Part shown: one piece after another, positions 1 through 6,489 of the stretch | Layout of the letters: each line of letters opens with the position of its first letter | Position numbering within the stretch: position 1 is the stretch's first letter | Assembly (NCBI GenBank): GCA_003646935.1 | Contig: QMLW01000040.1 | Span: 1-9,465, forward strand | Length of the DNA: 9,465 nucleotides | From: Deltaproteobacteria bacterium | GTDB taxonomy: Bacteria; Desulfobacterota; DSM-4660; Desulfatiglandales; B25-G16 | Direction of reading: 5' to 3' | Notes under the pieces: model-generated | The model's database searches: none | The model's input: the letters and a program-made list of their open reading frames with translations, nothing else | What the model was told of the DNA's origin: nothing | Position numbers and translations under genes: made by a program

Positions 1-227
1 AGCCTCAGAAACCCCTTGCCTTCAAGCCTGCTCAATAGTTTTAGACAGGCATCCGTCTTGTAGCCCCCCGAGGCCGTGAACCATCCCAGGTGCTCGCATA
101 TGGTTTGGGCCAGCTCCGAGAGACTCAAGGCTGGAAAGGACCTCACCGTTTCTTGAATCTCATCGAGTTCTTCTCCGGTGATCTCCCGACCGGATTGAAA
201 CATGGATCTCGTTTCTTTCTGGTGCAT
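1..227 (-). CDS. N-terminal part of a DUF4338/DruA-type protein (IS transposase or Druantin DruA), cut by the window edge
   Basis: Seventy-five codons are present, read from the ATG at 227 to the window edge; the rest lies outside. The visible part reads GREITGEELDEIQETV (residues 13-28), FPALSLSELAQTICEHLGW (31-49), then a Gly-Gly-Tyr-Lys-Thr stretch and CLKLLSRLEGKGFLR (61-75). This is the usual opening of DUF4338 (DruA) proteins, a compact helical domain found at the N-terminus of DUF4338-type IS transposases and of the Druantin anti-phage protein DruA. The family often has LGWRRxNGKLK where this protein has LGWFTASGGYK. The start is supported by AAGGAGGT at 236-243, 8 bases upstream. An internal ATG at 203 would match the usual family start (MFQSGREIT) but has no such site. 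The catalytic part is not visible, so transposase and defence protein cannot be separated. Family call is by recognition, without alignment. Confidence 0.7.
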   Translation of the reverse strand, partial: MHQKETRSMFQSGREITGEELDEIQETVRSFPALSLSELAQTICEHLGWFTASGGYKTDACLKLLSRLEGKGFLR

Positions 228-561
228 GGCGTGGCACCTCCTTGTCAATGGTTCTTCCCACGCTATGCTATCAAAATGCGAAAGGGATGTCTAGTCTTTT
301 TTGCGATAAAATAATTTTTCATCCCATCGCACACACATGCTACACTTGAGGTTGATCACACGTGCTTCAGAGCTGACCTTTAAAGGACTGTGTGAAGGTT
401 CATCGCGGTCATGTGCACCGGGTCATCGAAGCCGTAGACGTCTCTGTTCATTGATCCATGCTCATCGCCCGCAATAAACAGGCGATTTTTAGCCCGTAGA
501 AGACAGCTCAGCTGAATGAAATTTTATACGATGCCATAAAGAGAAAAAACGCTACGATGCT
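228..561. other. 334-bp gap between the DUF4338 gene and fadE; no confident gene
   Basis: The right side is the Shine-Dalgarno and promoter region of the DUF4338 gene. On the minus strand, positions 523-380 form one open frame of 47 sense codons without an upstream start. A second frame, open from about 383 to 291, continues from it after a one-base shift. The composition looks protein-like (for example FIAGDEHG, then VINLKCSMCVRWDEKLFY), but I cannot assign either to a family. The direct repeat TACGATGC occurs just after the fadE stop (near 527 and 553). No convincing intrinsic terminator for fadE is visible: a T-run (541-549 on the minus strand) follows the stop, but no stable stem precedes it. 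Confidence 0.4.
265..293 (-). promoter_or_regulatory. Candidate sigma-70 promoter for the DUF4338 gene
   Basis: On the minus strand TAGACA (288-293, 5 of 6 matches to TTGACA) is followed after 17 bases by TAGCAT (265-270, 4 of 6 to TATAAT). This gives a leader of about 30 bases before the ATG at 227, with the Shine-Dalgarno site in between. Spacing is ideal but the -10 match is modest. Confidence 0.4.
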
Positions 562-2355
562 TCATATTTTGGTCAGGTTGTAGCGGGCAATAGGAATCAC
601 GTTTTCGGCGATCTCCCTTCGAAGTGCGATTGTGTTGATTGGGGTGTAGCGGGTAAATTTCTTTAGCCCCATTAACTGAGTCCTGAGCTCTTCACCCTCG
701 GCAATGGCTGCAAGGATTTGCCTCGCCATGAGATCGAGCTTTGGAAAGGTATCATTGATATAAACCCTTGTAGCGGCAATGTGGATTTTGGCCTTTTCCT
801 CTCCCTCCTTCTGGAGCTTCTTCAGTGCCCGTAACAACGCGCTCTCCATCGCGAATATCTCGATGATCATATCAGCTATCAGGGCAACAATCTCCTGCTG
901 ACCTGCGAGTTTTTCCATATACTTCTGTGTCGCGGCACCAGCTGCAAGCAAGGCTACCTTCTTCGCCATTGCCACCATTTTCTTCTCCTCCTCGAGGATA
1001 CCCTCTTCCACGCTCATAGATGGCCTGTAGGTCATAAGCTCCTCTGTAAGCCCCTTAATGACCTCAAGCAGGGGGAGCTTGCCCTTCATAGCAGACCTCA
1101 TGATCGTGTTTACGATGACTAGGCGATTTATCTCGTTGGTGCCTTCCCAGATACGGTTGATCCGGGAATCCCGGTATGCCCCCTCTGCAGGGTAATCCTT
1201 GATATATCCATAGCCCCCCATGATCTGCACGCATTCATCTGCCACAAATTCCAGCATCTCAGAGCCATATACCTTGTTGATAGAGCACTCCAGGGCATAC
1301 GTTCTCAGCGCCTCGCCTGTCTTCTGGCCTGCATCTTCCTTGGTGGGATCAATGCCCTCTAATATAAGATCAAGCAGGCCCGCCGTTCGATAGACCATGC
1401 TCTCGGTGACATAGGTTCTGATCACCGTCTCGGCTATCTTATGCTTGATCATGCCGAACTCGCAAATCGGCTTCCCGAATTGTATCCTGTTCTTTGCATA
1501 TTTTATCCCTTCGGCGATCAATGCCTTGGCACCTCCCACGTTAAATGCAGCTAACTTGTATCTGCCAACATTGAGCGTATTAAGGGCCACAATATGCCCC
1601 CTGCCTACCTCTCCCAGGACATTCTCCACCGGCACTTTGACATCCTGAAAGATCACAGATCGAGTGGAGGCGCCGTGCATGCCCATCTTCTCCTCCTCCT
1701 CATCCACAGAGACACCGTCCCACGCCTTCTCCACGATAAAGCTAGTAAATTGAGCCCCATCCACTTGGGCATAGGTGAGGAAGAGATCGGCAAAGCCCGC
1801 ATTGGTAATGAACTGTTTCTGGCCGTTCAAGATGTAGAATTCCCCGTCATCAGAGAGGACGGCAGTGGCTTCCGCAGTAAGCGCATCTGATCCGTGTTCT
1901 GATTCAGTCAGGGCATAGGCACCGATCATTTCACCGGAAGCGATCTTTGGGAGGTATTGTTCCTTCTGCTTTGGCGTTCCGAACAGGACAATGGGGAGAC
2001 TACCGATGCCCGTCTGCACCCCGTAGGTCACGCTGAAACCGGTGATACCCTGGCTAATATGCTCTGTAATCAGGGTAGCGCTGACCTTGTCAAGCTCTGT
2101 TCCTTCGTAGACCTCTGGCATATCCGCCCCCAGGAAACCCAGTTCCCCTGCCTTTTTTATGAGGTCCTTGAGCAGCTCGGGGTTCAAATCCTTGAGCTCC
2201 TCACTTCGAGACACCAGTTCCCCCACACCGAACTCCTCAGCGGACTTGGCGATCAGGACCTGCTCCTTATCGAAATCCTCGGGGGTAAACACTTCCTCTG
2301 GCGAAGCGTCCACCAGTAAAAACTCTCCCCCCTTGAACAGTTTCGTACCGGCCAT
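562..2355 (-). CDS. fadE: Acyl-CoA dehydrogenase, FadE / VLCAD-like long form
   Basis: This FAD enzyme of 597 residues catalyses the first step of beta-oxidation, acyl-CoA to trans-2-enoyl-CoA, passing electrons to an electron-transfer flavoprotein not in this window. The N-terminal helical domain spans about residues 28-145. The middle domain carries YALTESEHGSDA (147-158) and the Trp/Gly turn WDGVSVD. The C-terminal domain has RIQFGKPICEF (290-300), QIMGGYGYIKDYPAE (377-391) and IWEGTNEI, where Glu404 sits at the catalytic base position of MCAD and VLCAD. A further C-terminal extension (about 425-597) matches the long class (VLCAD, ACAD9, B. subtilis FadE of about 594 aa) rather than the short 380-aa enzymes. 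The open frame extends to a TTG at 2361, but GGAGG (2364-2368) leaves only two bases to it and 8 bases to the ATG at 2355, so ATG is preferred. It is the last gene of the fadN-fadA-fadE set, 16 bases after fadA. Chain-length preference cannot be read here. Confidence 0.93.
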   Translation of the reverse strand: MAGTKLFKGGEFLLVDASPEEVFTPEDFDKEQVLIAKSAEEFGVGELVSRSEELKDLNPELLKDLIKKAGELGFLGADMPEVYEGTELDKVSATLITEHISQGITGFSVTYGVQTGIGSLPIVLFGTPKQKEQYLPKIASGEMIGAYALTESEHGSDALTAEATAVLSDDGEFYILNGQKQFITNAGFADLFLTYAQVDGAQFTSFIVEKAWDGVSVDEEEEKMGMHGASTRSVIFQDVKVPVENVLGEVGRGHIVALNTLNVGRYKLAAFNVGGAKALIAEGIKYAKNRIQFGKPICEFGMIKHKIAETVIRTYVTESMVYRTAGLLDLILEGIDPTKEDAGQKTGEALRTYALECSINKVYGSEMLEFVADECVQIMGGYGYIKDYPAEGAYRDSRINRIWEGTNEINRLVIVNTIMRSAMKGKLPLLEVIKGLTEELMTYRPSMSVEEGILEEEKKMVAMAKKVALLAAGAATQKYMEKLAGQQEIVALIADMIIEIFAMESALLRALKKLQKEGEEKAKIHIAATRVYINDTFPKLDLMARQILAAIAEGEELRTQLMGLKKFTRYTPINTIALRREIAENVIPIARYNLTKI

Positions 2356-2371
2356 GCTCAACTCCTCCTTT

Positions 2372-3556
2372 TCAGTAATCCTCTATCTCAAAGATGGCAG
2401 CTGCCCCCATACCGAATCCGATGCACATGGAGACCAATCCCCAGCGAAGTCCCCGTGCTTTCATCTCATAGATAAGCTGGGTGGTCAGCTTTGCGCCGGT
2501 GCAACCTAACGGGTGTCCCAATGCAATGGCCCCGCCGTTCACGTTGGTTATTTCCTCGTTGATCCCCAACTCCCTTATGCAGTATATAGCCTGGGCTGCA
2601 AATGCCTCGTTCAGTTCAATCAGCTCCATCTGATCAAGGGTCATCCCCGAGATCTTCAGCACCTTGGGTATGGCAACCGAAGGGCCCACCCCCATGTACT
2701 CCGGTGGGCAGCCCTCTGCCACATGGTATCGGAAGGTGGCCATAGGTCTCAGGCCCAGCTCCCTGGCCTTTTCCTTGGACATGAGTACCACCCCTGCCGC
2801 TGCATCGCTCGTTTGAGAGGAATTGCCGGCGGTTACTGTCCCATTTGCCTTAAAGGCGGGCGGGATCTTAGAGATGCCCTCCTTGGTCGTGCCCGGCCTC
2901 ATCCCCTCGTCGGTATCGAAGATGATCTCCTCGTATGCAAAGTGCCCATTGGGCAATTGCTTCTGCTTCTTAACCTTTAGAGGAACAATCTGGTCCTTGA
3001 ACCTCCCTGCCTTGATCGCTGCCTCCGCCTTCTGCTGGCTCTTGGCCCCGAATTCATCCTGCTCTTCTCTATTGATATGATAGCGTTCAGCCACGTTCTC
3101 GGCGGTTAATCCCATCCCTGTGAACGCGCCTGGCCTCATATCAACGAGCGCGGGGTTAGGATACATCATGCTCCCGCCCATGGGAATCTGACTCATGCTC
3201 TCTATGCCCCCTGCAATGATCACATCGGAAAAACCACACATGATCTTCTCAGCACCGATAGCGATTGCCTGAAGGCCCGAGGAGCAAAATCGGTTGACCG
3301 TCATTCCTGGAATGCGATCCGGCCATCCCAGGGACATGACCAGCACCCTGCCCAGATTGAGCCCTTGCGTAGCCTCGGGAAAGGTGCATCCGATAATCAC
3401 ATCATCGATGAGCATGGGGTCCAGATCCCCTGCCCTCCGCATCAAATCGCGTAACACTTCTGTGCCCATGTATTCGGGACGCACATCCTTTAATGTACCT
3501 CGAGGGGCCTTTCCCACCGCTGTTCTGCATGCGGCGACGATTACGGCCTCTTTCAT
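2372..3556 (-). CDS. fadA: Acetyl-CoA acyltransferase (3-ketoacyl-CoA thiolase)
   Basis: This 394-residue thiolase carries out the last beta-oxidation step, cleaving 3-ketoacyl-CoA with CoA into acetyl-CoA and a shortened acyl-CoA. The sequence shows the start [16 protein letters not shown], the nucleophile Cys91 in [10 protein letters not shown], the Asn316 motif NEAFAAQ, His348 in [15 protein letters not shown] and the general base Cys378 in [10 protein letters not shown]. All four active-site elements are therefore intact. The last motif reads CIGFGMG where most thiolases have CIGGGMG, a mild variation. The frame stays open to a TTG at 3574, but AGGAGG (3565-3570) lies inside that extension and 8 bases before the ATG at 3556, so the shorter start is used. 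The gene follows fadN after a 165-base gap and precedes fadE by 16 bases that contain the fadE Shine-Dalgarno site. A biosynthetic acetoacetyl-CoA thiolase role is possible by fold but unlikely in this context. Confidence 0.94.
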   Translation of the reverse strand: MKEAVIVAACRTAVGKAPRGTLKDVRPEYMGTEVLRDLMRRAGDLDPMLIDDVIIGCTFPEATQGLNLGRVLVMSLGWPDRIPGMTVNRFCSSGLQAIAIGAEKIMCGFSDVIIAGGIESMSQIPMGGSMMYPNPALVDMRPGAFTGMGLTAENVAERYHINREEQDEFGAKSQQKAEAAIKAGRFKDQIVPLKVKKQKQLPNGHFAYEEIIFDTDEGMRPGTTKEGISKIPPAFKANGTVTAGNSSQTSDAAAGVVLMSKEKARELGLRPMATFRYHVAEGCPPEYMGVGPSVAIPKVLKISGMTLDQMELIELNEAFAAQAIYCIRELGINEEITNVNGGAIALGHPLGCTGAKLTTQLIYEMKARGLRWGLVSMCIGFGMGAAAIFEIEDY

Positions 3557-3616
3557 ATTATATTCCTCCTGCAAGTGTTTCTTGTGTTTCTATGATTTAT
3601 TGGTTTCATTGGGTTC

Positions 3617-3625
3617 GTTATACCA
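3617..3625 (-). promoter_or_regulatory. Possible internal extended -10 promoter upstream of fadA
   Basis: In the 165-base fadN-fadA gap the minus strand reads TGGTATAAC, an extended -10 element (TGN followed by a 5-of-6 match to TATAAT). It lies 60 bases upstream of the fadA ATG. No good -35 hexamer stands at the right distance, as is usual for extended -10 promoters. It could give fadA-fadE expression independent of fadN, but the match is short and may be chance. Confidence 0.22.
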
Positions 3626-3721
3626 GAGCGTTCACGATCCTATGTGAGTTATAAACCTTGGTACAGTACAGGTATTGTTGGGGCTTCAAAAACTCAATGA
3701 ACTCAAAAAACACGATAAACC

Positions 3722-6154
3722 CTAGTTTCTAAGTGGTTTCCCCGTGCTCAGCATATGCTGTATTCTCGCCTGGGTCATGGGATGACCGCATAGACTTAAA
3801 AATGCCTCCCGTTCCAGATCGAGGAGGTATTGTTCGCTTACCTTGGTATCGGAGAGCACATTCCCGCCGCACAGCACGTGCCCGATCTTCTCTGAGACCG
3901 TCACATCGTGTTCGGTTACGTATCCCGACTCGCGCATAGTCCATAAACCCAGCTTCACCATGGCAAAGGTATTTTCACCTGCCACGCGTATCTCCTGCAA
4001 AGGCCGAGGCGGCCTGTAGCCCTCCATATTCATGGCTAGAACCGTCTTTTTGGCGTCCTCTATCAGGTAATCCCGATTGACGGTCATCTTGTCAGTAGGC
4101 CTGAGGTACCCGAGCTTGATCGCCTCTGGCCCGGAGGTAGAAACCTTGGCCATGGCAATGGTTTCAAAGGCCCTCGCCACAAAGGGCATAAGCTCGATCT
4201 GCTTCGGATAGAGCCCTCCTTTCTGAACCTCGAAGAGGTGCTCCGTGTTGCGGACGAGCACTTCCTTGGTCCCTCCACCTGCTGGGATCAGACCGACACC
4301 CGCCTCTACCAAGCCCATATAGGTCTCCGCAGCGAAGCGCACGCGATCCGCGGCCATGCATATCTCACAGCCGCCGCCCAAAGCCATGCCGGCAGGCGCC
4401 GCCACCACGGGCTTATCGAGATACTTGATCTTCATAAAGGAATCCTGAAAGGCCTTGATCATCCAATCCAGCTCATCCCACTCCTCCTCTTGGGCCGTAA
4501 ACAGGATCAAGGGTAGATTCGCCCCTGCAGAGAAAATATCCGCATGGTTGGCAATCACAAGACCCAGGAAATCCCTGCTCACCATATCGGCAGATTTGAT
4601 GACCATGGTGATAATATCATCACCCATGGCATTCATCTTGGTGTGGAACTCAAGGCAGGCCACCCCGTCACCGATGTCTATCAAGCTCGCGCCTTTATTT
4701 CCTGCAACCTTCTTCTCCCGTTCCTTGAGCGAAGGTAGGAGAATAATACCCGGCTTGACTGGAGCCTCCCTGTAATCCTTTGATGCCAGGTCATAGAAGT
4801 AGAGCTTGCCTGCCTCTTTCTTGTAGAATGACTCCTTTCCGCTCTCGAGCATCTCCTGAACCCAGCCTGGAATTTCGAACCCAGCCTCTGTCATCTTTGA
4901 GCAAGACTCCCTTACCCCTAGCACGTCCCAGGTCTCGAAGGGACCCATTTTCCATGCAAATCCCCACTTCATTGCATTGTCCACATTGACGATATCATCG
5001 GCTATCTCCGGAATCCGGTTGGCTGAATAGATGAGTGTTTCTGCCAAAGTAGCAAAGGTAAATTGCCCTGCAGCATCGTTGCCGGAGAAAAGCGTTTTAA
5101 TCTTTGGGGCCGTGCCTGAAATATTTTTTGCTGCCTCCAGCGAAGCCAGCTTTACCTTTTCTTGTGGGCTATATTCCAGGGTGTTGTAATCCAATGAGAG
5201 TATTACCCTATTCCCTTCACTATCCTTGCTCTTCTTGTAAAAACCCCCTCCGCTCTTTTCACCCAGCATATTGTTCTCAATCATCTGTTTTATACAATCC
5301 GGGGGCTTAAACATCTCCCGTTTCTCATCATCAGGTGCGCCTTGATATACATTGTCCGCTACATGAAGCAGTGTGTCCAATCCGACTAGGTCTGCTGTTC
5401 TAAAGGACGCGCTCTTGGGATGGCCTATTACTGGCCCTGTCAATTTATCGATAGCTTCAACAGATAACCCCAAATCCATCATGGTGCGGATTGCCGTGAG
5501 GAGGCTGTAAACACCAATGCGGTTTGCCACGAAGTTCGGGGTATCCTTGGCATACACAATCCCCTTTCCCAGCACCTTCTCGCACACCTTGGCGAGGGTC
5601 TCGACGACCTCCGGCAGCGTATCGGGACCTGGTACAATCTCCAGTAGCTTCATATACCTCGGGGGATTAAAAAAATGGGTGATAGCGAAATGCTTCCGAA
5701 ACTCCTCAGATCTGCCCTCGCACATAATTCTGGCAGGTATTCCCGAGGTGTTGGAGGTGATAATGGTGCCGGGCGTTACTACCGTTTCAAGCTTCCCAAA
5801 GACTTGCTGCTTGATCTCTATTCTCTCCACCACAGCCTCGATGATCCAGTCCACATCACGGAGCAGCCCGAGATCGTCCTCAACATTGCCTATGGTAATC
5901 AACCGTGCGGCCTCAGGTACATAAAAGGATGCCGGCTTTGACTTGAGGGCTATCTCCACCCCTTTTTGCGCAAGCCTATTCCTGAAGGCCTTGCTCTCCG
6001 TGGTAAGCCCCTTTTTTCTGTCCTCATCCGTGAGCTCAGGGAACACAATATCGAGGAGAACGGTCTCCAAACCCACGTTTACCAACTGTGCTGCAATGGT
6101 TGCGCCCATCACGCCAGCACCGAGGACTCCGCACCTTTTGATGACGCTGTTCAT
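3722..6154 (-). CDS. fadN: 3-hydroxyacyl-CoA dehydrogenase / enoyl-CoA hydratase fusion, FadN type
   Basis: This 810-residue bifunctional enzyme performs steps two and three of beta-oxidation: hydration of trans-2-enoyl-CoA and NAD-dependent oxidation of L-3-hydroxyacyl-CoA. The dehydrogenase half comes first. The Rossmann motif is GVLGAGVMGATIAAQ (9-23); SNTSG (134-138) carries Ser137; THFFNPP gives His160 and LEIVPG gives Glu172, the catalytic pair; TPNFVANR (205-212) follows. KSGGGFYKK (300-308) marks the end of the first C-terminal domain, and a second HAD-like helical stretch runs to about 440. The crotonase domain spans about 490-690: FSAGANL (541-547) forms the oxyanion hole, ALGGGCE supplies Glu597 and LVEAGVGLIPAGGG supplies Glu617, the two hydratase acids. 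Dehydrogenase-before-hydratase is the order of B. subtilis FadN (about 790 aa), the reverse of E. coli FadB/FadJ. GGAGGTGAT (6158-6166) supports the ATG at 6154. It is the first gene of the fad set, preceded by the palindromic operator region. Confidence 0.94.
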   Translation of the reverse strand: MNSVIKRCGVLGAGVMGATIAAQLVNVGLETVLLDIVFPELTDEDRKKGLTTESKAFRNRLAQKGVEIALKSKPASFYVPEAARLITIGNVEDDLGLLRDVDWIIEAVVERIEIKQQVFGKLETVVTPGTIITSNTSGIPARIMCEGRSEEFRKHFAITHFFNPPRYMKLLEIVPGPDTLPEVVETLAKVCEKVLGKGIVYAKDTPNFVANRIGVYSLLTAIRTMMDLGLSVEAIDKLTGPVIGHPKSASFRTADLVGLDTLLHVADNVYQGAPDDEKREMFKPPDCIKQMIENNMLGEKSGGGFYKKSKDSEGNRVILSLDYNTLEYSPQEKVKLASLEAAKNISGTAPKIKTLFSGNDAAGQFTFATLAETLIYSANRIPEIADDIVNVDNAMKWGFAWKMGPFETWDVLGVRESCSKMTEAGFEIPGWVQEMLESGKESFYKKEAGKLYFYDLASKDYREAPVKPGIILLPSLKEREKKVAGNKGASLIDIGDGVACLEFHTKMNAMGDDIITMVIKSADMVSRDFLGLVIANHADIFSAGANLPLILFTAQEEEWDELDWMIKAFQDSFMKIKYLDKPVVAAPAGMALGGGCEICMAADRVRFAAETYMGLVEAGVGLIPAGGGTKEVLVRNTEHLFEVQKGGLYPKQIELMPFVARAFETIAMAKVSTSGPEAIKLGYLRPTDKMTVNRDYLIEDAKKTVLAMNMEGYRPPRPLQEIRVAGENTFAMVKLGLWTMRESGYVTEHDVTVSEKIGHVLCGGNVLSDTKVSEQYLLDLEREAFLSLCGHPMTQARIQHMLSTGKPLRN

Positions 6155-6157
6155 GCC

Positions 6158-6166
6158 ATCACCTCC
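6158..6166 (-). promoter_or_regulatory. Ribosome binding site of fadN
   Basis: The minus strand reads GGAGGTGAT, a 9-base match to the 16S anti-Shine-Dalgarno tail, ending 3 bases before the ATG (the GGAGG core is 7 bases away). It is the longest such match in the window and suggests strong translation of fadN. Confidence 0.7.
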
Positions 6167-6232
6167 ATATATCCACTAATCCTTAATCCCGTATAGCCCC
6201 GCTCGTTGTGCCTCGACTGAGATCCAAAAACG

Positions 6233-6258
6233 AAAAAATGAATGATCATTCATTTTTT
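6233..6258. promoter_or_regulatory. Perfect 26-bp palindrome, probable TetR-family (FadR-like) operator of fadNAE
   Basis: Positions 6233-6245 read AAAAAATGAATGA, and 6246-6258 are its exact reverse complement, so the symmetry is perfect over 26 bases. The core arms TGAATGA and TCATTCA equal, as I recall it, the half-sites of the B. subtilis FadR box (TGAATGAMTANTCATTCA), but abut here without the 4-base spacer. The site covers the -10 hexamer of the proposed fadN promoter and lies 79 bases before the fadN start. A dimeric repressor bound there would block RNA polymerase; acyl-CoA release would be the expected inducer. A terminator is unlikely because the stem is AT-only outside two G/C pairs per arm. 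The regulator gene is not in the window, so binding is inferred. Confidence 0.7.
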
Positions 6259-6282
6259 ACATGTATCACCCGATAGAGTCAA
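6254..6282 (-). promoter_or_regulatory. Candidate sigma-70 promoter of fadN-fadA-fadE
   Basis: On the minus strand TTGACT (6277-6282, 5 of 6) is separated by 17 bases from TAAAAA (6254-6259, 4 of 6). A second TTGACT lies 6 bases further upstream (6283-6288). The -10 hexamer is part of the 26-bp palindrome, so promoter and operator coincide. The leader to the fadN ATG would be about 90 bases. The overlap strengthens both calls, although the -10 match alone is modest. Confidence 0.5.
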
Positions 6283-6357
6283 AGTCAAACAAATTTTAGG
6301 AACTTCATGCACGAGAGTAGCCCCTTATTCTCATCTAAGGATCCCCCGTACATGTCT

Positions 6358-6489
6358 TTATTCTTCAGTAGGCGGGAATATCTCAAAGATAGCTATACGA
6401 TCTACAGCGAGAATTACGAACCAGCGAAAGGGAATGCCCCTAAGGATTAAAGGGAAAGGAAATGGCGATACGGCGAGGCCGCAGTTCAT
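6358..6489 (-). CDS. Possible 43-residue ORF overlapping the MBL gene by ATGA
   Basis: An ATG at 6489 overlaps the TGA stop of the MBL gene (ATGA), an arrangement typical of translational coupling, and stays open for 43 codons to TAA at 6358. The product starts MNCGLAVSPFPFPLILRG, is hydrophobic in its second half (FVILAVDRIAIFEIF) and ends PPTEE. The Shine-Dalgarno sequence is weak (GGGAT region). I recognise no family. The same frame resumes after the stop with further codons that look protein-like, broken by stops, which argues for a decayed or repeated sequence rather than a working gene. It fills most of the 6283-6485 stretch, in which I see nothing else besides the fadN promoter. Confidence 0.2.
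   Translation of the reverse strand: MNCGLAVSPFPFPLILRGIPFRWFVILAVDRIAIFEIFPPTEE

Noticed and set aside
303..330. GCGAT ... ATCGC inverted pair as a terminal inverted repeat of an insertion sequence
   Set aside because: Arms are only 5 bases, and the opposite element end is outside the window, so it cannot be matched.
538..561. Intrinsic terminator after fadE
   Set aside because: A T-run exists on the minus strand but no stem of useful stability precedes it.
2513..2980. Plus-strand 155-codon open frame opposite fadA
   Set aside because: It is antisense to a thiolase with every catalytic motif intact; no family resemblance and no ribosome binding site.
4238..4775. Plus-strand open frames opposite the crotonase half of fadN
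   Set aside because: Shadow frames created by the codon bias of fadN; low-complexity composition with no recognisable domain.
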